The notes beneath the pieces were generated by a model. That model was not told the origin of the DNA and made no database searches. It saw nothing but the letters and a program-made list of their open reading frames with translations. A program made the translations under genes and the position numbers. Below, one piece after another: positions 13,450-19,869 of a stretch of 19,869 bases of DNA. The DNA comes from Thalassospiraceae bacterium (GTDB lineage Bacteria; Pseudomonadota; Alphaproteobacteria; Rhodospirillales; Magnetovibrionaceae), in NCBI GenBank assembly GCA_030638205.1, contig DAOWFB010000013.1, positions 1 through 19,869 of the forward strand, written 5' to 3'. The first letter of the stretch is position 1. Each line of letters starts with the position of its first letter.

Positions 13450-14894
13450 GCGTGACCCTTGACCAAATGGCGAGCGAGCGCTGGGACGCGGTTCTTACCT
13501 CCATGCGTAGCGAAGTAGGTGAAGCAGCTTTTGATAGCTGGCTAAAACCAATGACCGTTCGTGACGTTTCCGATGAGGATGTGCGGATTTCAGTTCCCAC
13601 CCGCTTCATGCGTGACTGGGTCGTCGCCCATTATGCCGAACGCCTTTCATCATTGTGGGAACGCAATGTTGATATTTTTGTTCAGTCTGATCACGGAACA
13701 TCTGATGGACAGGCAAGCAAGATTTCTGCAAACATAAAAACAAATGGCGATGTAAGCCCTGAATTAAGCGCTCCTGCTCAGGTGGTGGGCTCAGGCCAAC
13801 AGTTAGGCCAACAATCGAGCCAACAAATGAATAAGCAAATGATATCAGGCTTGGCCCAAGCCGCATTAGATATTAGTGCGCCGCTGGACCCACGCTATAC
13901 CTTTGATAACTTTGTGGTTGGTAAACCAAATGAATTTGCTCACGCCGCAGCCCAGCGTGTGGCCGAAAGCGAAACCGCCCAGTTTAACCCACTGTTCCTT
14001 TATGGTGGGGTTGGCCTTGGCAAAACCCATTTGATGCACGCCATTGCATGGCGCATACGCCAAATTGATCCTAACCGCACCGTTATTTACATGAGCGCCG
14101 AAAAATTCATGTACCGCTTTATTCGTGCGCTACGTGAACAAAACACCGTTGATTTCAAAGACCATTTCCGCAATGTAGATGTTTTGATGATTGATGACGT
14201 TCAATTCATTGGCGGCAAGGAATCAACCCAGGAAGAATTTTTCCATACCTTTAATGCGCTGGTTGATCAGGGCCGCCAGATAGTTATCTCGGCCGATAAA
14301 TCACCGTCTGACCTAGAAGGCATGGAAGACAGGCTAAAATCTAGGCTCAATTGCGGCTTGGTCGCTGATATTCATGCCACCACCTATGAATTGCGGGTTG
14401 GTATTTTGCAGACCAAGGCCGAAAAGCTAGGCATTGAAATACCGCCTAAGGTTCAGGAATTTTTAGCCCATAAAATTACCGCCAACGTGCGTGAACTAGA
14501 AGGCGCACTTAACCGGGTGGCGGCGCACGCCCAATTGGTTGGCCGTGAAGTATCCCTAGAAAGTGCCCAAGATGTGCTGCACGACCTTATTCGTGCCAAT
14601 GACAGGCGGGTTACCATCGAGGAAATCCAGAAAAAAGTGGCGTCTCACTTCAATATTCGTACCTCCGACATGCATTCGGCTAGGCGCGCACGCTCGGTAG
14701 CTAGGCCCCGTCAGGTTGCCATGTATTTGGCTAAACAGCTCACCAGCCGTTCATTGCCTGAAATTGGGCGTAAATTCGGCGGGCGTGATCATACCACGGT
14801 TATGCATGCGGTAAAAAAAGTCGAAGAACTGACCGAACGCGATGCCAGTTTCGCCGAAGACGTAGAGCTGCTTCGCCGTATGCTCGAAGGTTAA
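13446..14894 (+). CDS. dnaA: Chromosomal replication initiator protein DnaA
   Basis: A 482-residue AAA+ initiator that binds DnaA boxes and melts the origin. Domain I (about 1-80) has WDAVLTSMRSEVGEAAFDSWLKPM. Domain II (about 80-145) is a glutamine-rich linker built partly of 12-bp repeats encoding GQQL/GQQS/SQQM. Domain III has YTFDNFVVGKPN, Walker A GGVGLGKT (187-194), Walker B VLMIDD (246-251) and ESTQEEFFHTFN. Domain IV ends with the DNA-binding signature GRDHTTVMHAVKKVEEL from about 446. The start has a strong GAGGTGGG ribosome site. The gene is followed by a 12-bp repeat tract that includes its own stop codon and then by the inverted-repeat-bounded antiporter segment that separates it from dnaN. 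Confidence 0.98.
   Translation: MSVTLDQMASERWDAVLTSMRSEVGEAAFDSWLKPMTVRDVSDEDVRISVPTRFMRDWVVAHYAERLSSLWERNVDIFVQSDHGTSDGQASKISANIKTNGDVSPELSAPAQVVGSGQQLGQQSSQQMNKQMISGLAQAALDISAPLDPRYTFDNFVVGKPNEFAHAAAQRVAESETAQFNPLFLYGGVGLGKTHLMHAIAWRIRQIDPNRTVIYMSAEKFMYRFIRALREQNTVDFKDHFRNVDVLMIDDVQFIGGKESTQEEFFHTFNALVDQGRQIVISADKSPSDLEGMEDRLKSRLNCGLVADIHATTYELRVGILQTKAEKLGIEIPPKVQEFLAHKITANVRELEGALNRVAAHAQLVGREVSLESAQDVLHDLIRANDRRVTIEEIQKKVASHFNIRTSDMHSARRARSVARPRQVAMYLAKQLTSRSLPEIGRKFGGRDHTTVMHAVKKVEELTERDASFAEDVELLRRMLEG
13794..13841 (+). repeat. 12-bp tandem repeats in the dnaA linker
   Basis: GGCCAACAGTTA, GGCCAACAATCG, AGCCAACAAATG and a decayed AATAAGCAAATG are adjacent. They encode GQQL, GQQS, SQQM and NKQM in the flexible domain II, where length change is tolerated. 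Confidence 0.8.
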
Positions 14895-14940
14895 TATTGA
14901 GGCTAATATTGAGATTAATATAAAGGCTTATATTTAAGGC
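14892..14940. repeat. Degenerate 12-bp AT-rich tandem repeats starting at the dnaA stop
   Basis: TAATATTGAGGC, TAATATTGAGAT, TAATATAAAGGC and TTATATTTAAGGC follow each other; the first copy contains the dnaA stop codon. The last copy has one extra base. They resemble iterons or slippage products. Confidence 0.8.
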
Positions 14941-14967
14941 TTATGCCAAAGACAAAACTCTGATTTT

Positions 14968-15013
14968 TAAAAACCCCCAGACCTTGTTCGACGCATTTGG
15001 TTCCTTAGGACAC
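14968..15013 (+). repeat. Left inverted repeat of the antiporter segment
   Basis: The outer block TAAAAACCCCC matches the right copy exactly. The middle ten or so bases are diverged. The inner block CGACGCATTTGGTTCCTTAG, continuing GACAC, matches with one mismatch. By eye about 41 of 46 positions agree with the reverse complement of 17066-17112, allowing one extra C there. Confidence 0.9.
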
Positions 15014-15092
15014 AGGCCCACTCTCAGTTAGCAAGCGGACGTGCCACAGGCAATACCCCAAGGGTATGTTTCTGACCCTCAGCAGGCATTCT

Positions 15093-16730
15093 TTATTCAA
15101 TATCAGTCGGTTCTTTAATGTATTTATGCATGCGCGCAGCAGCACCACTGCCAGCCTCGGCATATATGTTGAAGACTTCATCAATGCCGTTTTCACGCAA
15201 TTCATCTTCCTGGTCAGGAAAAAGCGCTGTGGCGACGATGGGGCCTTCATAGCCTCGCTCGCGCATGCGTTTGGCCGCATCTAGGTTGGCGTTATGGTGT
15301 GGCATGGCAAGCAGAACCATTTCGACTTCCTGATTAGGTGTTATCAGGCGTGACCAGAATTCTGGATTGGTTGCGTCGCCAAGAACTGTGTTGCGCCCAT
15401 TTGCGCAGCTACGTTGAACTTGATCTTCGTCCAAATCAATGCCGATAATTCTTTCTTCTACGTAGGTCCGCATTTCGTCATATGCCGCTCTCCCGACTCG
15501 CCCCATGCCGAAAATCAAAATGCGATGTCCGCCAAGATGAATATCTTCGTCTCCGGGAAGACGCTCACTTTGCTCTAAAACGGACAACTTGCGGCTGCTA
15601 CGGCTATAAATTGCATCAGCATAAACGTTAACAGACGCAGAAATAATCAGAGAAGCTGTTAGTGCAAGCGCAATCACGGTTAACCAATCTGGAGAAAGCC
15701 ATCCGGCACCGATAGCGATTGCGCTAACAATTAAGCCAAATTCGGAATAGTTGCCAAGCACCATACCTCCCAAGACCGCGCTGCGTGCACGCATGCGAAA
15801 ACGGATCAGAAGGAAAACAAACAACAGCGTTTTTAGCGGTACCAAAACCAACAGAATCAGCGCTGCTGCTGCTGTGTCCCATGTCGGCAAGCCGGTAAGA
15901 CCGATGGTAAGGAAGAAACAGACCAAAAACACATCCTTGAAGTTCATCAGGATGTTAGAGAGTTGCTTGGCCTTTACGTGGGGTGCCAACAAGACACCTA
16001 CGATTAGAGCTCCTAAGTCTCCTTTCATTCCAACCAACTCGAACAATGCTGCCCCGCCAATAGCCATGCTGAAACCAAACACGGCCAGCAATTCCTTGCG
16101 CCCGCTGTATTGCATTAACAATCTCAACACATGTCGTGCGGGGATAAGGGCGAAAAGGGCGATAGCCCATGGAGACGGTAGTTTTCCCGCCGAAATGGCC
16201 AACATTAAAACGGCAGCAATATCTTGTATGACCAAGATACCAATGGCAACCTGGCCATAGCGTGACATCAATGAGCCACGTTCTTCTAAAACCTTGACGG
16301 CAAAAACGGTGCTGGAAAACGACAAGGCAAATGCGACGATCAGGGCGCCCATAAAGTCCAGATCTCTGAAAATTAAAATGCCCGCCCAACCAAGAGATAT
16401 AACGGCAGCTAGGCCAAGGCCAATGGTGGCGAGCATATGTACGCACGTAGTGGCCCAAATCTCGGGCCGGAGCAACGTGTTGATCCGTAATTTCAAACCG
16501 ATGGTGAACAACAATAACGTCACGCCCATATCGGCCACGGCCAAAAGGAACGGATCGTTTTTAGCCCCCAACAGATGCAGGATGAACCCGGCCATCAAAA
16601 AACCCACCATTGGCGGCAGGTTAATCTGGCGAACCAACAAACCAGACAGGAATGCTAAGGCAATCCATGCCGGGTCACGATAATCGATAGAAACGAGAAA
16701 AAAGGAGTCCAACATATTTTTCTCACTCAC
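15093..16730 (-). CDS. Kef-type (CPA2) monovalent cation:proton antiporter with TrkA-N domain
   Basis: A 545-residue inner-membrane transporter. Residues 20-370 form about 12 hydrophobic segments with CPA2 features: GFLMAGFILH near 43, LLLFTIGLKL (72-81), ALSFSSTVFAVKVL (135-148) and ILVIQDIAAV (165-174) with the conserved Q-D pair. Residues about 400-520 are a cytoplasmic RCK/TrkA-N domain starting HRILIFGMGRVG (GMGRVG 408-413), which binds NAD(H)-type ligands and gates transport. Length and layout resemble KefB/KefC/YbaL; K+ or Na+ specificity is unknown. Start: GTG 16730 with AGGG upstream; ATG 16715 is an alternative that removes five residues. Alone in a segment bounded by inverted repeats, opposite to dnaA and dnaN, which suggests acquisition. 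Confidence 0.9.
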   Translation of the reverse strand: MSEKNMLDSFFLVSIDYRDPAWIALAFLSGLLVRQINLPPMVGFLMAGFILHLLGAKNDPFLLAVADMGVTLLLFTIGLKLRINTLLRPEIWATTCVHMLATIGLGLAAVISLGWAGILIFRDLDFMGALIVAFALSFSSTVFAVKVLEERGSLMSRYGQVAIGILVIQDIAAVLMLAISAGKLPSPWAIALFALIPARHVLRLLMQYSGRKELLAVFGFSMAIGGAALFELVGMKGDLGALIVGVLLAPHVKAKQLSNILMNFKDVFLVCFFLTIGLTGLPTWDTAAAALILLVLVPLKTLLFVFLLIRFRMRARSAVLGGMVLGNYSEFGLIVSAIAIGAGWLSPDWLTVIALALTASLIISASVNVYADAIYSRSSRKLSVLEQSERLPGDEDIHLGGHRILIFGMGRVGRAAYDEMRTYVEERIIGIDLDEDQVQRSCANGRNTVLGDATNPEFWSRLITPNQEVEMVLLAMPHHNANLDAAKRMRERGYEGPIVATALFPDQEDELRENGIDEVFNIYAEAGSGAAARMHKYIKEPTDIE

Positions 16731-17065
16731 AACGCCCTGAAAAATTCATAAGATTAATATTATTGCGACAAGCAAGCCCTCTCACCTACGATGTGAGATG
16801 CTACCACCACAACGAAGGTCTCTTCCAGAGCATCAGTACAAACATTGTCGGAATTAACAACTGGTCTGGTTTTGGCTATTAACGGTCCTCAGTATGCGTA
16901 TACGTTAATGGCCGCTGTCTGGAGCCAAGCGGACGCCCTTTCTGTCCTGTTATCAATGGGGTTAATGCTGTGTCTGGTGGCATAACACAGGCAAAAAAGC
17001 GGGAATAAATTTACTCCCGCCTTCTTATCTTAAAACTACCGTCCACCAAGGCTTTCCGCAGTTCC
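16731..17065. other. Leader region of the antiporter gene inside the element
   Basis: No confident gene. The minus strand is the 5' side of the antiporter gene. It contains a CTCAC/GTGAG hairpin at 16781-16797 and a terminator-like hairpin at 16999-17020. On the plus strand a frame is open from 16797 to a TAA at 16983-16985; its possible starts are TTG 16845 (46 codons) or ATG 16908 (25 codons), with a hydrophobic C-terminus ALSVLLSMGLMLCLVA but no good ribosome site. It may be a remnant or a microprotein. I could not match it to a family. Confidence 0.35.
16993..17020 (-). terminator. Intrinsic terminator reading toward the antiporter gene
   Basis: GCGGGA and TCCCGC flank a TAAATTTA centre, making a long stem with one mismatch (16999-17020). 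Read on the minus strand it is followed by T6 (16998-16993), a canonical layout. It could block read-through into the antiporter gene or act as an attenuator in its leader. On the plus strand the T-run is poorer. Confidence 0.6.
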
Positions 17066-17112
17066 GTGTCCTAAGGAACCGAATGCGTCGGACATTGTTT
17101 GGGGGGTTTTTA
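17066..17112 (-). repeat. Right inverted repeat of the antiporter segment
   Basis: Reverse-complement partner of 14968-15013. It begins with GTGTCCTAAGGAACC (perfect 15-base match to the left copy), continues GAATGCGTCG with one mismatch, and ends GGGGGGTTTTTA with one extra G. Confidence 0.9.
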
Positions 17113-17215
17113 GATGATCTCACCAGCTTGTCCTGCCATATAAAAAAATTGGGTGAAAACGGGTGTTTTTTAGCCTCCATAATGCCCAGAAAAGGCTTCT
17201 GATTGACGCTTCTTT

Positions 17216-17224
17216 TGCTATAAT
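17216..17224 (+). promoter_or_regulatory. Possible extended -10 promoter upstream of dnaN
   Basis: TGCTATAAT matches the extended -10 consensus (TG, one base, TATAAT). No good -35 is seen 17 bases upstream. It would give dnaN a leader of about 180 bases. Confidence 0.4.
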
Positions 17225-17361
17225 GCCAGTACCTTAACGGGTTCAGTTCTTTGGCTATTTTGGACCGTTTACGGGCGTCTTACGTCAGGCCTATTTCAAG
17301 GACTTAAGCAGCAGGATTTTAAGGTCATTCGTACCCGGGCTTTAACCGCCTGATAGGTCGG

Positions 17362-17390
17362 TTGACACTAAAAAGATACTAAAATAACAA
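17362..17390 (+). promoter_or_regulatory. sigma70-type promoter for dnaN
   Basis: TTGACA (17362-17367), 17-base spacer, TAACAA (17385-17390). It lies 21 bp before the dnaN ATG, so the transcript would have a very short leader of about 15 bases. It lies outside the inserted segment, so dnaN expression does not depend on the element. Confidence 0.6.
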
Positions 17391-17411
17391 ATTGAGATAA
17401 GTGGATATAAA

Positions 17412-18527
17412 ATGAAATTAACCATCGAACGGGCGGCATTACTTAAATTATTGGGGCATGTGCAAAATGTTGTTGAGCGGCGTAATACAATTCCCATTCT
17501 TTCCAACGTTAAAATCTCGGCCAAGGACGGCAAGATAAGCCTCAATGCTACCGATATGGATCTCGATATTATCGATGATGCCGATGCGGTGGTGTCTCAG
17601 CCAGGCGAAACCACCGCACCGGCGCACACCCTTTATGAAATTGTTCGTAAATTACCCGATGGCTCAGAAGTTGAAATTGATGCATCCAGCGGCGATGGCA
17701 AGCTTACCCTGCGTTCCGGGCGTTCGCGCTTTACGCTTTCTTCGCTTTCGCCAAATGAATTTCCGGTTATGGCAGGTGGCGATATGCCAACCAGCTTTAG
17801 CGTTTCTGCGGTGCAGCTAAAAGAACTTATCGAGCGCACCCGCTTTGCAATTTCCACCGAGGAAACCCGTTATTATCTAAACGGCATTTATCTGCACGAA
17901 GCAAAAGGCGAAGGCCCGGTTTTACGTGCAGTTGCAACCGATGGCCACCGTTTGGCATCAAGCGATATTGTTTTGCCCGATGGCGCCAAAGGCATGCCCA
18001 GTGTAATTGTTCCACGTAAAACAGTGGGCGAGCTTCACAAATTAATCGAGGAAACCGAAGGCGAGATCCTTATTTCACTTTCGGATTCAAAAATACAGTT
18101 TTCGTTTGATGGTGTTGTTCTTACCTCAAAACTTATTGATGGAACCTTCCCCGATTACGAACGCGTAATCCCCGAAGGCAACGACAAGGTTCTGGTTGTT
18201 GACCGCAAGCAATTCTCAGATTCGGTTGATCGGGTTTCTGCAATTTCTACTGAAAAATCCCGGGCTGTAAAAATGACGCTTGAAGGTAAATCATTGGTGC
18301 TTTCGGCATCTAGCCCAGAAAGCGGCTCGGCCACGGATGAGCTAGAAACCGGATACGGTGGCGACAAGCTGGAAATTGGGTTTAATTCTGCTTATCTGCT
18401 GGAAATTACCCGCCAAATAGAAGGCGACAACATGACGCTAACCATGTCCGATGCGGCTTCGCCTACCATCATTCGTGAAGAAGGCGACAACAGCGCACTT
18501 TATGTTCTTATGCCTATGCGAGTTTAA
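17412..18527 (+). CDS. dnaN: DNA polymerase III beta subunit (sliding clamp)
   Basis: A 371-residue clamp that encircles DNA and tethers the replicative polymerase. The N-terminus MKLTIERAALLKLLGHVQNVVERRNTIPILSNV, then GKISLNATDMDLDI and the C-terminal ALYVLMPMRV are typical; the last residues form part of the hydrophobic partner-binding groove. Three clamp domains of about 120 residues each are covered, including TRYYLNGIYLHE and ATDGHRLASSDI in the second, so it is full length. A weak ribosome site (GTGGA) precedes the ATG. It has its own promoter at 17362-17390 and is followed by recF after 19 bp, so dnaN-recF is probably one transcript. Normally close to dnaA; here a 2.1-kb segment intervenes. 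Confidence 0.98.
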   Translation: MKLTIERAALLKLLGHVQNVVERRNTIPILSNVKISAKDGKISLNATDMDLDIIDDADAVVSQPGETTAPAHTLYEIVRKLPDGSEVEIDASSGDGKLTLRSGRSRFTLSSLSPNEFPVMAGGDMPTSFSVSAVQLKELIERTRFAISTEETRYYLNGIYLHEAKGEGPVLRAVATDGHRLASSDIVLPDGAKGMPSVIVPRKTVGELHKLIEETEGEILISLSDSKIQFSFDGVVLTSKLIDGTFPDYERVIPEGNDKVLVVDRKQFSDSVDRVSAISTEKSRAVKMTLEGKSLVLSASSPESGSATDELETGYGGDKLEIGFNSAYLLEITRQIEGDNMTLTMSDAASPTIIREEGDNSALYVLMPMRV

Positions 18528-18546
18528 TGGGCGGGTTTAATCTGAT

Positions 18547-19788
18547 ATGACACAGGGTCTTGCAGCTGTTTCAAATGTTTTGTCTGGCCCCGTACGCAAA
18601 GGCCACGCAAGCCATGGACGCTTGGCAGTTACACGCCTGACGCTTAGCAATTTTCGCAACTATACACACGCCAGAATGGAAACCGATGGTATGAGCGTGG
18701 TGCTTACCGGCGACAACGGTGCGGGCAAAACAAATTTTCTCGAAGCAATTTCTTTTTTAATTCCGGGCAGCGGTTTACGTCGGGCAAAACTTTCAGATGT
18801 TGCCAACATTGATGTAAAAAAACAAAAAGATGAAACATTTGTTCGTTGGGCGGTGGCGGCAAACCTTGCAGGATCATCCGCGCCATCCATCGGCACCGGG
18901 ATAGAAAAAACCACATCTCAGGGCGGCCAAGGTAGTAGGGAAAAACGCGCGGTTCATGTTGATGGTCAGGCAGTTCGCGCCCAGTCTGAATTGGCCGAAC
19001 ATTTTTCCTGTCATTGGCTAACCCCACAAATGGACAGGTTGTTTCAAGGCGGTAGTGATGGCCGCAGACGTTTTCTTGACCGCATGGTTTTTGCCGTGGA
19101 TCCGGCGCACGCGGGCAGAACATCGGGGTACATGCATGCCATGCGCGAACGTTCACGCTTGCTTAAAGATGGCAAAATGGACGATGCATGGCTTTCGGCA
19201 CTGGAAGAAACAATGGCGGCCAAGGGTGTGGCCGTGGCGGCGGCACGGATGGATGTGGCTAAACGTCTGGGTGATTTATGTGAACGCCATAGCGGGCCAT
19301 TTCCTTCGGCGCGCTTAGTTATTGATGGCATGGTTGAAGGCTTGCTCGAAAAAGGCCCGGCGCTTCAGGCAGAAGATCATATCAAAGATGTCCTTCGTGC
19401 ATCACGTACCCTTGACGGACAAAAAGGCACAACCGGCAACGCCAGCGATGGCAAGCTATCGCATCAAAGTGATTTGTTGGTAACTCATTTGCCCAAGGGT
19501 CAGCTGGCTGCCATGTGTTCAACCGGTGAGCAAAAAATATTACTAACCGGACTTGTGCTGGGTGCGGCCCGACTGGGCTCGCTTGATGAAGGTAAAATCC
19601 CAGTATTGCTGTTGGACGAAGTATGCGCCCATTTGGATGAGCATCATTTGGGCGCACTGTTTGATGAAGTGGCCGACATTGGCGCACAAGCGTGGTTTAC
19701 CGGAACAGATGAAAAATTATTTCACCAATTAAAAGGTCGTGCCCGTTTCGCCAGTGTTGCTGGTGGAAACATAACCGTTAAAGAATAA
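18547..19788 (+). CDS. recF: DNA replication and repair protein RecF
   Basis: A 413-residue SMC-like ATPase that helps load RecA at gaps and links repair to replication. The core begins LAVTRLTLSNFRNYTHA. Walker A GDNGAGKT is at 55-62; the ABC-type signature region is MCSTGEQKILLTGLVLGAARL; Walker B is LLLDE at 354-358 followed by VCAHLDE. The first 25 residues precede the usual RecF start; a TTG at residue 26 is a possible alternative, but ATG 18547 is kept. The region between residues 105 and 125 is glycine/serine-rich and poorly conserved, as is usual for the family. It follows dnaN by 19 bp and precedes gyrB by 49 bp, the classical order. Complete. Confidence 0.95.
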   Translation: MTQGLAAVSNVLSGPVRKGHASHGRLAVTRLTLSNFRNYTHARMETDGMSVVLTGDNGAGKTNFLEAISFLIPGSGLRRAKLSDVANIDVKKQKDETFVRWAVAANLAGSSAPSIGTGIEKTTSQGGQGSREKRAVHVDGQAVRAQSELAEHFSCHWLTPQMDRLFQGGSDGRRRFLDRMVFAVDPAHAGRTSGYMHAMRERSRLLKDGKMDDAWLSALEETMAAKGVAVAAARMDVAKRLGDLCERHSGPFPSARLVIDGMVEGLLEKGPALQAEDHIKDVLRASRTLDGQKGTTGNASDGKLSHQSDLLVTHLPKGQLAAMCSTGEQKILLTGLVLGAARLGSLDEGKIPVLLLDEVCAHLDEHHLGALFDEVADIGAQAWFTGTDEKLFHQLKGRARFASVAGGNITVKE

Positions 19789-19837
19789 ATTTAATTAAAC
19801 CATTTAAACCATTAAAATTTGGCGGGAAAACCGGAAG

Positions 19838-19869
19838 ATGAGCAAAAAAAGCAAACCAACAGACGTTAC
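19838..19869 (+). CDS. gyrB: Start of DNA gyrase subunit B (truncated by window edge)
   Basis: An ATG at 19838 is followed by ten complete further codons (SKKSKPTDV then T-like partial) before the sequence ends. The call rests mainly on order: gyrB normally follows recF in the dnaA-dnaN-recF-gyrB cluster, and a short polar N-terminus is usual before the conserved gyrase ATPase domain. GGAAG sits immediately before the ATG and GGCGGG about a dozen bases before. No diagnostic motif is inside the window, so the identity is inference. Confidence 0.55.
   Translation, partial: MSKKSKPTDV

Larger units (their letters stand above)
14968..17112. mobile_element. Transposon-like segment with inverted ends carrying a cation:proton antiporter
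   Basis: A 2145-bp segment between dnaA and dnaN is bounded by related inverted repeats at 14968-15013 and 17066-17112. Its only clear gene is the Kef-type antiporter; no transposase or recombinase is present. Both outer ends read TAAAAACCCCC inward, so a TA target duplication as in Tc1/mariner-IS630 elements is possible but cannot be proven, because TA belongs to the repeats themselves. Removing it leaves about 73 + 299 bp, a plausible ancestral dnaA-dnaN spacer. Mobility is inferred from structure only; an invertible segment is the alternative. Confidence 0.5.

Noticed and set aside
15053..15067. ATACCC/GGGTAT hairpin after the antiporter stop as its terminator
   Set aside because: The 6-bp stem has a 3-base loop and no T-run on either side.
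15751..16260. Long open frame on the plus strand opposite the antiporter gene
   Set aside because: It is antisense to a clearly conserved membrane protein and its arginine/threonine-rich composition is that of a shadow frame.
15032..16935. CAAGCGGACG occurring at 15032-15041 and 16926-16935 as a possible direct repeat inside the element
   Set aside because: Ten bases in the same orientation are expected by chance about once or twice in a segment this size, and nothing extends the match.
1..19869. CRISPR array, tRNA or rRNA genes
   Set aside because: No regularly spaced direct repeats of CRISPR length and no tRNA-like or rRNA-like sequence were seen in either strand.

Overview
The window looks like the dnaA-proximal part of an alphaproteobacterial chromosome of moderate GC. 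The evidence is the gene order rpsT, dnaA, dnaN, recF, gyrB, next to an mutM/ubiE/ubiB/coaBC/dut block that is typical of Alphaproteobacteria, together with protein sequences that read like Rhodospirillales-type families. Species cannot be named from this alone. No tRNA, rRNA, CRISPR array or transposase gene was seen. Layout: positions 1-1974 hold the end of a GlpC/HdrD-like Fe-S oxidoreductase (its N-terminus lies off the left edge) and its usual partner, a DUF3501 protein. A convergent hairpin separates them from an exported SH3-like protein on the minus strand (2066-2626). That gene is divergent from a D-2-hydroxyacid dehydrogenase (2911-3894), and the spacer carries three perfect 13-bp tandem repeats. 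From 10891 down to 3907 eight genes run on the minus strand: ubiE, ubiB, coaBC, dut, an Rrf2-type regulator, cysK, a MoeB/ThiF-type adenylyltransferase and a DsrE-like protein. The first part makes ubiquinone, CoA and dUMP. The last four form a tight cluster that reads as cysteine/sulfur-transfer metabolism under a local regulator. Reading right from 10938 are mutM, a small exported protein of unknown function, and rpsT with a clear promoter and terminator. Next come a 761-bp AT-rich spacer with origin-like features, dnaA, an inserted segment, dnaN (clear promoter), recF and the first codons of gyrB. The most unusual part is the dnaA-dnaN interval. A 2.1-kb segment carrying a Kef/CPA2-type cation:proton antiporter on the minus strand is bounded by 46/47-bp inverted repeats (14968-15013 and 17066-17112). 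It has no transposase, and removing it would leave an ordinary dnaA-dnaN spacer of about 370 bp. Other points: 12-15 bp tandem duplications occur at nine or more places in both coding linkers and spacers; MutM lacks one of the four zinc-finger cysteines; and the Rrf2 regulator lacks the Fe-S cysteines of IscR.
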